Both the position numbers and the translations under genes were made by a program. Below the pieces are notes generated by a model. It did no database searches and had not been told where the DNA came from. It saw nothing but the letters and a program-made list of their open reading frames with translations. Below are positions 16,391 to 25,082 of a stretch of 55,784 bases of DNA, piece after piece; the first letter of the stretch is position 1, and each line of letters opens with the position of its first letter. The DNA is from Betaproteobacteria bacterium (GTDB taxonomy: Bacteria > Pseudomonadota > Gammaproteobacteria > Burkholderiales > SG8-39). The DNA lies in NCBI GenBank assembly GCA_947479645.1, contig CANKAJ010000013.1:1-55784 (forward strand), given 5' to 3'.

Positions 16391-17164
16391 TTAGCGTCCC
16401 TTGAACACGGCTGGCCGCTTTTCGACGAAGGCGCGCATGGCTTCCTTGGAGTCCTCGTAGCGGCCGAGTTCCGCGGTCATGTCCTGTTCGAAGCGGTAGC
16501 CGTCGCGCACGCTCATTTCTTCAATGGCGTTGACGCCGATCTTGGCCAGTTTGATCGCGATAGGGCTCTTGGAGGCGATTTCGCGGGCGATTTCCATGGC
16601 GGCATCCATGAGTTGTTCCGGAGCAACCACTTCTTCAACAACGCCCAGCTTTTCCAGTTCCGCGGCCTTGACGCCGCGACCGGTGAACATCATGCGCCTC
16701 ACCTTGGAATGGCCGAACAGACGCATGGAACGGCGGGCACCACCGAGCAGGCCGACATTGATTTCCGGCAGGCGCAGTTCCGCGGTGGTGGATGCGATGA
16801 GTATGTCGCAGGAAGCCACCAGTCCCAGGCCGGCACCGAGCGCCGGGCCGTTGATGGCGCAGATGACTGGTTTCTTGCACTCCATGATGGAATAGGTGCA
16901 CTCGCGCCAGCTGCGCCGATCGGCCCATTGGTCGCCCGGTTCTTGCACATGGCCGGTCTTGCGCTTGAGATCGGCGCCGGCGCAAAACATCTTGCCCTCA
17001 CCCGTGATCACCGCAACGCGCACGTCATCGCGATCGGAGAAGCTGTCAAAGGCGCGTGTCAATTCTGCCTGCATTTGCAGGCTCATGGCGTTGACCGGGG
17101 GATTGGCCATGGTGACCACGGCGATGTAGTCCTTGATGTCGACCCTGATTTGCTGGAATTCCAT
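16391..17164 (-). CDS. Enoyl-CoA hydratase/isomerase family protein
   Basis: A 257-aa crotonase-fold protein. The oxyanion-hole segments are FCAGADL and NGPALGAGLGLVASCDI. Of the two catalytic glutamates of rat enoyl-CoA hydratase, the first (in GGCEL) is replaced here (GAGLGL), while the second is kept in LPEINVGLLGG. The enzyme may therefore be an isomerase or other crotonase rather than a standard hydratase. The start at ATG 17164 has CAGGAG 6 nt upstream. The gene stands alone, divergent from the UGSC/flavoprotein operon. Confidence 0.88.
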   Translation of the reverse strand: MEFQQIRVDIKDYIAVVTMANPPVNAMSLQMQAELTRAFDSFSDRDDVRVAVITGEGKMFCAGADLKRKTGHVQEPGDQWADRRSWRECTYSIMECKKPVICAINGPALGAGLGLVASCDILIASTTAELRLPEINVGLLGGARRSMRLFGHSKVRRMMFTGRGVKAAELEKLGVVEEVVAPEQLMDAAMEIAREIASKSPIAIKLAKIGVNAIEEMSVRDGYRFEQDMTAELGRYEDSKEAMRAFVEKRPAVFKGR

Positions 17165-17428
17165 TGTGATCTCCTGATTGTCATGTTTCGCCGTGTTGCG
17201 ACGGATGGCGTGGATTCAAAGATGAAGCTTGCACTGTTCCGATACCGTTGCGCATGCGGCACACAACACCATTTGGCGAACGTACTTTCGTGCGTTAGCG
17301 GGAACGTGACCGTGATATTAGCTCAATGATGCGGGCTTCCGTTTTCGTGCGCCATCTGGCAGCACTGTACGTTATCGGATATTCTTTGCTGCTGAACGCC
17401 ATGACACTGAATATTGGGGAACTCTGGA

Positions 17429-19207
17429 ATGACTAAATCGGTGCAGGAACAATTCGAGGCTTATTGGCCACGCAGTCCGCGTCAGACGCAGCTCAAACCG
17501 CTGGCAAAACGGCTGGACACCTTGCGCGGCAAGACCGTCGCGCAGTTGTGGGACTACGTATTTCGCGGTGACGAGGTATTCGCCCTGCTGGAAGAGGGGT
17601 TGAAGGAACGTTACCCCGATATCAACTGGGTGAGCTGGAAGGAATTCGGTCCCACCCATGGCAATAGTGAACATGAAGTGCTTGCGGCATTGCCAAAGCG
17701 CTTCAAGGAATTGGGCGTCGATGCCGCGATCAGCGGCATGGGGGCTTGAGGGAGCTGTACGCCCGCCGTGTTGCGGGCCAGTGCAGTTTGCGAAGAAATC
17801 GGCGTGCCGACGTCGACCCTGGTTTGTGAAGGTTTCCTGTCGCTGGCGGCAGCGGCATCGCAGGGCCAGGGCATGCCCAATATCAGCATCGCCATGGTGC
17901 CCGGTCATACCGGTGTGCAGAGCAAGGCGCAGTTGCGGGAGAACATCCTCGGCGTGACGATGTACAGCGTTATCAATAACCTGCTGGAGGCGCCGGCCAA
18001 GGGCGAACTCGAAAAGGAGCCGTCGGCGCGCGACATCGTTGCCACGGGGACGCTGGACGAGATCAATGAATACTTCATCGCCAATGCTCTTTCCGACGGG
18101 TTGCCGGTCATCCCGCCGACGCAACAGCGCATTGAGGCATTCCTGCGCTACACCGATCGCAAGCCCGACGAGGTGCTTGGCATCCTGCTGCCGGATCGCC
18201 GTCCGGCCACGATATGGAGCATCGCCGCCAACGGCGTGATGGCCGGCTGCCGTCCGGAGTACATGCCGGTGCTGGTGAGCCTGATCGAGGCCATGGCGGA
18301 TCCGTACTATGGCAATGAGCACAGTGGCAACACCCCGGGTGGGGAGACGCTGATTCTGTTGAATGGCCCCATCACCAAGGAGTTGGGCTTCAACTTCACC
18401 CAGGGCGTGATGCGCGACGGTTTTCAGGCCAACACGTCCATCGGGCGGTTCTGGCGGTTGTACCTGCGCAATATCGCGGGCTTCCTGCCGCACGGCAACG
18501 ACAAATGCACCTTCGGCAATACCTGGCGCGTGGTTGTGCCGGAGAACGAGGATGTGTGCGCCAAGATCGGCTGGGAGCCCAACAGCGTGGACTTCGGCTT
18601 CAAGGCGGGAACCAGCACGGTGACGGTGTCGCGCTTCACCGGCGGCAATCATATTTCGTCGATATCGGGCAGCACGCCAGAAGAAATGATGCCCTACATC
18701 GCCGATGCCATGATCAAGCAGAACAGCTGGCAACTGTTGTTCACGGTGGGTGCGGAATGCGGCGGCACGCTGCGCCCCCTGATGCTGTTGTCGCCCATTC
18801 TGGCGGAGACGTTTGCCGCCGGCGGGTGGACGAAAAAGGACATCAAGCGCGCCCTGTGGGAACAGGCGCGCATTCCGGCCTGGCATATGGAGCGTATTTC
18901 GCGCGACTGGACGCAGAAACCGAGCTGGGATCTGGCGCGGGAAGTGCGTATGGGGAACATGCCCAAGGTCTACCATGAGTCGGATGACCCGAACCGCCTG
19001 GTGCCCCTGGTCTGGGACCAGGACGATTACATGATCGTGGTCACCGGGGATCTCGGACGCAACAGCGGCTACATCTTCGCCCATAACGGTGTGCTGGGTT
19101 ATCCCACCGCGAAGGAAATCCGGTTGCCGAAAAACTGGAAGGCATTGCGTGCCACAGGTAATGGAAAAAACAATGAAAAAGGAGGCAAGCATGGCCGTTC
19201 GTCGTAG
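17429..19207 (+). CDS. UGSC-motif selenoprotein, second paralogue
   Basis: A 592-aa protein read through an in-frame UGA at 17747-17749 (Sec107). The UGA is in G-A-U-G-S-C-T, and the frame stays open before and after it. The N-terminal UGSC domain (about 1-185) is followed by the same C-terminal domain as in 8387-10021: DGLPVIPPTQQR, NGVMAGCRPEYMPVL, the Asn/Gly-rich NEHSGNTPGGET and TSTVTVSRFTGGNH. The two proteins are thus full-length paralogues, not just motif look-alikes. ATG 17429 is chosen over a TTG five codons upstream because of GGGGA at the right distance. A SECIS-like hairpin follows the UGA. The last 17 nt overlap the flavoprotein gene, so the two are translated together and probably act together. 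Confidence 0.92.
17761..17778 (+). promoter_or_regulatory. Candidate bacterial SECIS of the second UGSC gene
   Basis: A perfect 6-bp GC-rich stem (GCCCGC / GCGGGC) with a CGUGUU loop at 17767-17772. The loop starts 17 nt after the UGA at 17747-17749. Like the other two candidates in the window, the loop carries GUG with G among the first two bases. Identified by eye. Confidence 0.7.
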
Positions 19208-20120
19208 GCGCGATATCTGGGATGTGATTGTCATTGGCGGCGGCATTGCCGGACTGACGGCGGCATGGCATGCATCGCGTCGTGGACTGTCGGTGGCAAT
19301 CTTCGAGACACAACCGGGGTGCGGAGGGCAGGTCGCCACGGTCAATACGCTGGACGACTGGCCGGCGACAGGACCGGTGTCGGGCGTGGAACTGGCGGCC
19401 GCCCTGGCTGAGCGATTGCACATCGAAGGCGTGGGGATTTTCTATGAATCCGTCGTCAGCGTATTGGAAAAGGGTGATTTGCGGCAGGTAGTCGGAGAGC
19501 GCAATACGCTGCGTGGCAAACGCATCATCGCTGCTGCCGGCGCGCGCCTGAAGACGCTGGGCGTGCCCGGTGAAGAAGACCTGCGCGGCAAGGGCGTGTC
19601 GCAATGCGCGCATTGCGATGGCGGATTCTTCAAGGATCAGGACGTGGTGGTGGTCGGTGGTGGTGATGCCGCATTGCAGGAAGCGATCGTGCTCACGGAG
19701 TATTGCCGCACCGTCAATATCGTGGTGCGCTCCGGATTGCGCGCCCGCCGTGCCTATGTGGACCGTGCCGATGGCAAGACCAACGTCAAGTTCATCTGGG
19801 ACCAGACTGTCGCAGCGGTCAATGGCAAGGACGGTGTCACCGGCGTGCAACTGCGCAATATGAAGGATGGCAAGCTGACTGACCTGGCCTGCTCCGGTGT
19901 ATTTGCCTTTGTTGGCGTGGAGCCGAACACGGGCTTTCTCGCCGATGCCGTCAAGCGAGATGGCAGCGGCCGTGTGGTCACCGATGCGCAATGTCGCACC
20001 AGCGATCCTTCGATATTTGCCATCGGCGCACTGCGATCCGGTTATGGCGGCGATCTGGTCAGTGCGGCGGGTGAGGCCGCACTTGCGATTGCCACCGCAG
20101 CTGAAGAATTGCGAATCTGA
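19191..20120 (+). CDS. Thioredoxin-reductase-like flavoprotein
   Basis: A 309-aa FAD/NAD(P)H oxidoreductase of the thioredoxin reductase fold. The FAD site is VIVIGGGIAGLTAA, the redox-active disulfide is Cys139-A-H-Cys142 in SQCAHCDGG, the NAD(P)H site is VVVVGGGDAALQEA and the final FAD motif is IFAIGALRSG. A strong AAAGGAGG inside the upstream UGSC gene fixes the start at ATG 19191, overlapping that gene by 17 nt. This tight coupling suggests that it reduces the Sec/Cys pair of the UGSC protein, much as thioredoxin reductase serves other selenoenzymes. That role is inferred. It is a TrxB relative but not necessarily the housekeeping enzyme. Confidence 0.92.
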   Translation: MAVRRRRDIWDVIVIGGGIAGLTAAWHASRRGLSVAIFETQPGCGGQVATVNTLDDWPATGPVSGVELAAALAERLHIEGVGIFYESVVSVLEKGDLRQVVGERNTLRGKRIIAAAGARLKTLGVPGEEDLRGKGVSQCAHCDGGFFKDQDVVVVGGGDAALQEAIVLTEYCRTVNIVVRSGLRARRAYVDRADGKTNVKFIWDQTVAAVNGKDGVTGVQLRNMKDGKLTDLACSGVFAFVGVEPNTGFLADAVKRDGSGRVVTDAQCRTSDPSIFAIGALRSGYGGDLVSAAGEAALAIATAAEELRI

Positions 20121-20196
20121 AAAACACTGCCTCAGTAACAGGCGGCAACAGGCGGCAACGAGAATCCACGGACATGATCCGTGCGCTGGAGAGACA

Positions 20197-21162
20197 ATGA
20201 AATTCAAGCATTGGTTGCCTGCTGTTGCATTGAGCGCCGTTACTGGCCTTGTTGGCGCGCAGAACTTTCCGGTCAAACCGATCAGGCTGATTGTGCCGGT
20301 GGCGGCCGGCGGCCCGGTTGATCTGATCACCAGACCTTTTGCCGAAAAGATGTCCGAGCAACTCGGCCAGCCCATGCTGGTCGAGAACATGGGCGGGGCC
20401 GGTACCCTGATTGGCTCGGACCATGTGGCGAAGTCGGCGCCGGATGGCTATACGCTGCTGGTGACCACGGTGGCCATCACCATTCTTCCCAGTTCCTATC
20501 CGAAACTCCCGTTTGATCTGGTCAGGGATCTGACCGGTGTCAGCGTGATGTCGAAAGGGACCATAGTGGTGGTGGTCGATCCCAAGCTGCCGATCAGGAA
20601 CATCAAGGACATGGTGGCCTATGCCAAGGCCAATCCGGCCAAGCTGACCTTCGGCTCCACCGGCATTGGCGGGTCGCTGCATCTGGCCGGCGAACTGATG
20701 AAGATGAGCGCCGGCATCGACATGACGCACATACCCTACAAGGGTGCTGCGCCGGCGCTGACCGATATCATGGGCAGTCACCTGTCGCTGATATTTGTAT
20801 CGATGGCGGCGGTCCTGCCGCTGTCAAATGCCGGCAAGGTGCGGCCCATTGCCGTGGCCAGCCTGGCACGCTCGCCGGTCATGCCTGACATTCCGACAGT
20901 TGCAGAGTCGGGGTATCCCGGATTTGAGGTGACTGCAGGTAATGGCGTGCTCGCGCCGTCGAAAACGCCACGTGCAGTTATCAATCATCTCAATCAGGCC
21001 ATGGTGAAGGTGCTGGCTTCTCCCGACATCAAGGAACGCTTCGCCAAGTCAGGCGTGGACGCCATCAGCGGAACCCCCGAGGAATTCACGACGGATATCC
21101 GCAATGAGATCACGCGCTGGGCCAAGGTGGTGAAGGCAATCAATTTCGTGCAGCAGGAGTAG
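20197..21162 (+). CDS. Bug-family (TctC-like) periplasmic receptor
   Basis: A 321-aa TTT-family solute receptor with a signal peptide (MKFKHWLPAVALSAVTG, cleaved near GAQ) and the family marks KPIRLIVPVAAGGPVD, APDGYTLL, NPAKLTFGSTGIGGSLHL and HIPYKGAAPALTD. The start is ATG 20197 with GGAGAG upstream. It follows the flavoprotein gene after 76 nt and heads a run of three Bug genes on the same strand. It may share the transcript of the UGSC/flavoprotein pair. Ligand unknown. Confidence 0.88.
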   Translation: MKFKHWLPAVALSAVTGLVGAQNFPVKPIRLIVPVAAGGPVDLITRPFAEKMSEQLGQPMLVENMGGAGTLIGSDHVAKSAPDGYTLLVTTVAITILPSSYPKLPFDLVRDLTGVSVMSKGTIVVVVDPKLPIRNIKDMVAYAKANPAKLTFGSTGIGGSLHLAGELMKMSAGIDMTHIPYKGAAPALTDIMGSHLSLIFVSMAAVLPLSNAGKVRPIAVASLARSPVMPDIPTVAESGYPGFEVTAGNGVLAPSKTPRAVINHLNQAMVKVLASPDIKERFAKSGVDAISGTPEEFTTDIRNEITRWAKVVKAINFVQQE

Positions 21163-21214
21163 CGTGCACAAACCGGCAGGCCGTGCCCGGTTGAATCGGA
21201 GAAGAGGTGCGTCG

Positions 21215-22171
21215 ATGAAACGAGTCATTGTTTTCGCTGTTACGGCATTCTTCTGTGTCAGTGCCTGGGCTCAGGATTTTCCGGTGCGTCCGCTGCGACT
21301 GGTTACCATCTTTGCGCCCGGTTCGGCCTCCGATGTGCACGCCCGATTCATTGCGCAGAAACTCACCGAGCAGCTTGGCCAGACGGTTATTGTCGATAAC
21401 AAGCCCGGTGCTGGCGGACTGGTCGCCACGCGCGACGTCATCCGCTCCCAGCCGCTGGGCTACAGCATGCTGTACACGACCCCTGAAGTTGTCGGCAACG
21501 TCTTCGCCTACAAGGACCCGCAGTACAAGCTGGATGATCTGGCGCTGGTTGGCCCATTTGCAGTCGGCTGCTATGCCATGATCATCCATACCTCGGTTCC
21601 GGCCAAAACCATTGCGGAATTCGTCACCTATGCCAAAGCCCATCCGGGCAAGCTCAACTATGGCTCGCTGGGTGCGAGTTCGGGCAGCACCATCAATGCC
21701 GAGCGCTTCAAGCAGGTGGCCGGACTCGACATGGTCATGATTCCGTTCAAGGGCGGCGATCCGGTGGCCACTGCGCTGCTGGCGGGCGATATCCAGGTCT
21801 ATTTCGCGACCCTCTACACCGCGCGGATCCGCATGCGAAATGCCCAGATCCGCGGACTGGCCTTGACTTCCGAGCACCGCATCAAGTCCGTTGCGGAATT
21901 GCCGACCTTCAAGGAACTGGGGTATCCAACGGTGTCGCTGGTTTACTGGTCGGCGGTGTTTGCCCCGGCGGCGGCGGGGAGGCCGATACAGTTGCGGCTG
22001 CAGGACGCCATGAGCAAGTTCACCGCACTGCCAGAAACGCGGGAAGTGCTGGCCAAGCAGGATATCGAGACCTGGTCGGGCACCCTGGATCAGTTCTCCA
22101 CCTTTATCAGGGCAGAAGGGGCTTCCCTTGCCGCCGACTACAAACGCCTGAACATTCCGCTGCTGGATTGA
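21215..22171 (+). CDS. Bug-family (TctC-like) periplasmic receptor
   Basis: A 318-aa TTT-family receptor with a signal peptide ending SAWA-QDFP, then RPLRLVTIFAPGSASDVHAR, NKPGAGGLVATRD and HPGKLNYGSLGASSGSTI. The usual Gly-Gly after the first strand is replaced by GSAS, and the usual VPYKG is IPFKGGDPVATALLAGDI. It is clearly closer to the next gene (22199) than to the other receptors here, which points to tandem duplication. The ATG at 21215 is chosen for its signal peptide and the GAGAAGAGG upstream. Confidence 0.88.
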   Translation: MKRVIVFAVTAFFCVSAWAQDFPVRPLRLVTIFAPGSASDVHARFIAQKLTEQLGQTVIVDNKPGAGGLVATRDVIRSQPLGYSMLYTTPEVVGNVFAYKDPQYKLDDLALVGPFAVGCYAMIIHTSVPAKTIAEFVTYAKAHPGKLNYGSLGASSGSTINAERFKQVAGLDMVMIPFKGGDPVATALLAGDIQVYFATLYTARIRMRNAQIRGLALTSEHRIKSVAELPTFKELGYPTVSLVYWSAVFAPAAAGRPIQLRLQDAMSKFTALPETREVLAKQDIETWSGTLDQFSTFIRAEGASLAADYKRLNIPLLD

Positions 22172-22198
22172 GCATTGAATCGGCCCGGGGAAGTACGG

Positions 22199-23173
22199 AT
22201 GCCACGAACCGTAGCAGTAGTTCGTCTATTGATTGCGCTGCTGTTGGCGTACGTCAGTGCGTGCAGCCATGCCCAGGACTATCCGGTGCGGCCATTGCGC
22301 TTGTTGACCTTGTTTGCGGCGGGATCGCAGTCTGATCTGGCGGCGCGCTTTGCGGCGCAGAAGCTTTCCGAGCAACTGGGCCAGACGGTGGTCGTCGAGA
22401 GCAAGGGTGGCGCTGGTGGCTTGCTGGCCATACGCGATGTGTTGCGGTCGCAGCCGGTCGGTTATTCGCTGTTGTTCGGACAGCCGGGGCTGGTCGGCAA
22501 TCTGCATGCCTTCAAGGATCCGCAGTATCGCCTGGAGGACTTTGTCGTCACCGGCGTGATGGGCGTGACCTTCTACGCGCTGATCGTGAATGCGCCGGCC
22601 TCGGTCAGAAATGTGCCTGAATTCGTGGCGTATGCCAGGGCCAATCCGGGCAAGCTGAACTATGGTTCGATCGGTCCCAGCACTGGCAGTACCATATTGG
22701 CCGAACGCTTCAAGCAGGCGGCGGGAATCGATATCGTCATGGTGCCGTTCAAGGGTGGCGATCCGGTCAGCCAGGCTTTGCTGGCTGGCGACATCCACGC
22801 CTATTTCGCCACGCTCAACGTGGCCCGGACGCGCATGCGCAGTCCGCAGATCAGGGGGCTGGCAGTCACCGCCGAGCAGCGTTCGCAGATATTGCCCGAC
22901 CTGCCCACGTTCAGGGAACTGGGCTATCCCAATGTTGTGCTCAGTTCATGGACCGGGGTGTTCGCCCCCGCGGTCGCGCCGGCCGCGATCATCCAGCGCC
23001 TCAAGGAAGCCATGGCCAGGGTGAGCGCATCGCCGGAAACCAAGGCGCAGTTGCTCAAGCAGGAGATTGAACCCTGGAGCGGCACGCTGGAACAGTTTTC
23101 AGCCTACATCAAGGCCGAAGGCGATGCCATCGGCGCTGATTTCAAGCGACTGAATATTCCCGTCCTTGATTGA
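22199..23173 (+). CDS. Bug-family (TctC-like) periplasmic receptor
   Basis: A 324-aa TTT-family receptor and tandem paralogue of the preceding gene: RPLRLLTLFAAGSQSDLAAR, KGGAGGLLAIRDVLRSQPVGYS, VPFKGGDPVSQALLAGDIHAYF and FSAYIKAEGDAIGADFKRLN. The signal peptide ends near CSHA-QDYP. ATG 22199 is favoured by GGGGAAG, and a TTG eight codons upstream is less likely. The gap to the upstream Bug gene is 27 nt, so the two are probably cotranscribed. Confidence 0.88.
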   Translation: MPRTVAVVRLLIALLLAYVSACSHAQDYPVRPLRLLTLFAAGSQSDLAARFAAQKLSEQLGQTVVVESKGGAGGLLAIRDVLRSQPVGYSLLFGQPGLVGNLHAFKDPQYRLEDFVVTGVMGVTFYALIVNAPASVRNVPEFVAYARANPGKLNYGSIGPSTGSTILAERFKQAAGIDIVMVPFKGGDPVSQALLAGDIHAYFATLNVARTRMRSPQIRGLAVTAEQRSQILPDLPTFRELGYPNVVLSSWTGVFAPAVAPAAIIQRLKEAMARVSASPETKAQLLKQEIEPWSGTLEQFSAYIKAEGDAIGADFKRLNIPVLD

Positions 23174-23249
23174 CTGCGGCCGAGGCGGCGCTGTGATGGT
23201 CAGATCGCGACCGGCATGACGTCGCCTTGCGGTCGCGATAATCGAATAA

Positions 23250-24602
23250 TCAGGCGGCCGCGCGGCCGATCGCGCCGGCATCGGCAAGCTCGCCGAGCTT
23301 CCAGCACTGCGCCAGCAATTCCGTCGAGGCGCGATCGTCGATCACACCCTGTGCCAGGTTGGTGAATTTGCGATCCAGGTCGCGGTCGGTCATCGGATTG
23401 TCGCTGCTGCCGATGCCATGGTCGATATGGCAATGCCACTTGGCGCCGTCGCGCAGTTCGACGACGACGTCGGCGGCATCCGGCGCGATGGTTGTGTCGG
23501 ATACGACATCAACGCGGTCGCGCAGGGCAACGATGGCCGGCACCGCCACCTTGTCCAGTTGCGCAATGCCCGCGGCGCCATCGATAAACGAGACCGCCAC
23601 CCAGTGATGAATGCTGACCTTGGATATCATGCCGTCGGCGGGGTGCCGCGTGTTGGCGAGGGTGACTGCCACCGGATGCGCTCTCACGGACACGCGCGCG
23701 ATGTTGTCGTGGCTGATTCCGTGTTTTGCCCTGAGGTCCAGGCAGGCATCGATGATGGGATGAATGACGATACCGCAGGGGTAGGGCTTGTAGGTATTGC
23801 GCATGATCTCGTAGCGAGAGCCGAGCTGGTCCGTGATTGCGGCTGGATTGGACTTGGTCGAGTAGAGGTCAAGGAAGCCGCGCGCGCCCTCGAGGTGATG
23901 CGGCGTGCTGGTGAATCCGCGTTTGGCCATGAAGGCCGCGCGCAGACCGGTGTGTCCGGCGTGCCCCGGAATCAGCGGGCTGCACATGCTGCCGTGCTGG
24001 GCGCGAAACCCGGATCCTTCACCGCAGGCAATGCCGCAGGCCCATACGATCTGCTGCGCGCTCAGGCCCAGAATCTTGCCCGCCGCTGCGGCCGCACCGA
24101 CGCCGCCGGTGAGACCGGTCAGGTACCAGCCGACATCACATTGTGCCGGTGGCACCACGATGGCCCGGGCCAGTCGGGACTCGACCTCGACGCCGAGCAC
24201 CATCGCCAGCAGGAAGTCGGCGCCGCTGACGGGGGTGCGCTCGGCCAGCGCCATGAGGGACGCTGCAATCGGGCCGACCGGATGCAGCACCATGTCGGCA
24301 TGCGTGTCGTCAAAGGCATGCGCGCCGGAGCTGACGCAGTTGAGCAATGAAGCCGTCAGTAGATCCACCTTGCGCTTGGCCCCAATCAGGGTTGCTTCGG
24401 GCAGCCCGGAAAACTCGCATAGCGCTTCTGCCGCCGTGCGTGCGATGGGATGCTGCGAACCGCCCAGCGCGCAGCCGACCCAGTTGACGAACGAGCGTGT
24501 CGCCTCGTGCTTCACGTCGGCGGGCAGATCCGACGGGCGGGCTGCAGTGATGTATTCGGCCAGTTGCCACGCTAGCGTGGTCTTGTTTTCATTCGTGGAC
24601 AT
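23250..24602 (-). CDS. MmgE/PrpD family protein
   Basis: A 450-aa protein of the MmgE/PrpD fold, which includes 2-methylcitrate dehydratase, cis-aconitate decarboxylase and many proteins of unknown activity. Family marks are the N-terminal helical domain with WVGCALGGSQHP, the AHAFDDTHADMVLHP segment, the Gly/Ala-rich LTGGVGAAAAAGKILGLSAQQI, YKPYPCGIVIHPIID, and the C-terminal domain with a KVSIHHWVAVSFIDGAAG stretch. ATG 24602 is fixed by AAAGGAG at ideal spacing; the open frame extends 26 codons further without a site. It converges with the Bug run. Substrate unknown. Confidence 0.9.
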   Translation of the reverse strand: MSTNENKTTLAWQLAEYITAARPSDLPADVKHEATRSFVNWVGCALGGSQHPIARTAAEALCEFSGLPEATLIGAKRKVDLLTASLLNCVSSGAHAFDDTHADMVLHPVGPIAASLMALAERTPVSGADFLLAMVLGVEVESRLARAIVVPPAQCDVGWYLTGLTGGVGAAAAAGKILGLSAQQIVWACGIACGEGSGFRAQHGSMCSPLIPGHAGHTGLRAAFMAKRGFTSTPHHLEGARGFLDLYSTKSNPAAITDQLGSRYEIMRNTYKPYPCGIVIHPIIDACLDLRAKHGISHDNIARVSVRAHPVAVTLANTRHPADGMISKVSIHHWVAVSFIDGAAGIAQLDKVAVPAIVALRDRVDVVSDTTIAPDAADVVVELRDGAKWHCHIDHGIGSSDNPMTDRDLDRKFTNLAQGVIDDRASTELLAQCWKLGELADAGAIGRAAA

Positions 24603-25082
24603 TGGTGCGTCTCCTTTGTTGTGGCGTGCGTGTCCTGTCAGGCCGACGTCCAATTCGAGAAGCGGTATGACGGTCGGCAATGGTTGGCAATGGTTGGCGA
24701 TTTCGATCCTGCCGAGGATAGCATGGCAGGCAGATTGAATTGGCGCGCAACGCCCGTGAGTGGCAGGGCCTAATCGGGCTGCGGGCCGGGCACGATTGGA
24801 GGCGGCTTGATACGCGCGGGGAAAATTAATAATATCAATATTAAATAAAAAGATACTAAATCAGCATTAAACCGATATAAATGATATCAATCATAATTCC
24901 CATGGCCTGATTTCGAGACGCGAGCGAGCAGGGTTTGGCGTCGTGGCACGGCCAGTGAGTCCGAACATCCACTTTCATGAACTGTCCTGCTGTATGATTT
25001 TCAGTTGAATGCCGTCGCCGATCCTTGCCGGTCTGTGTCGGGCGTTTTGGTCAGCAAACAGGCAGACGGGGAGGGTATTGCG
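24603..25082. other. 480-nt divergent intergenic region
   Basis: No gene is supported. It separates the divergent MmgE/PrpD and crotonase genes and should hold both promoters. The 24822-24897 stretch is very AT-rich and contains the palindrome TGATATCA and repeated AATAT/TATTA tracts, similar in texture to the islands at 4057-4155 and 44905-44975. An alternative TTG start for the crotonase at 25005 falls inside it. Confidence 0.45.

Noticed and set aside
16106-17329. A 407-codon plus-strand frame opposite the crotonase at 16391
   Set aside because: It reads through the repeat element and the antisense of a clear crotonase, with no motif of its own.
17372-19423. A 683-codon minus-strand frame opposite the second UGSC gene
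   Set aside because: No domain motifs. Its openness across the UGA region is incidental, and the plus-strand gene has clear family signatures on both sides of the UGA.
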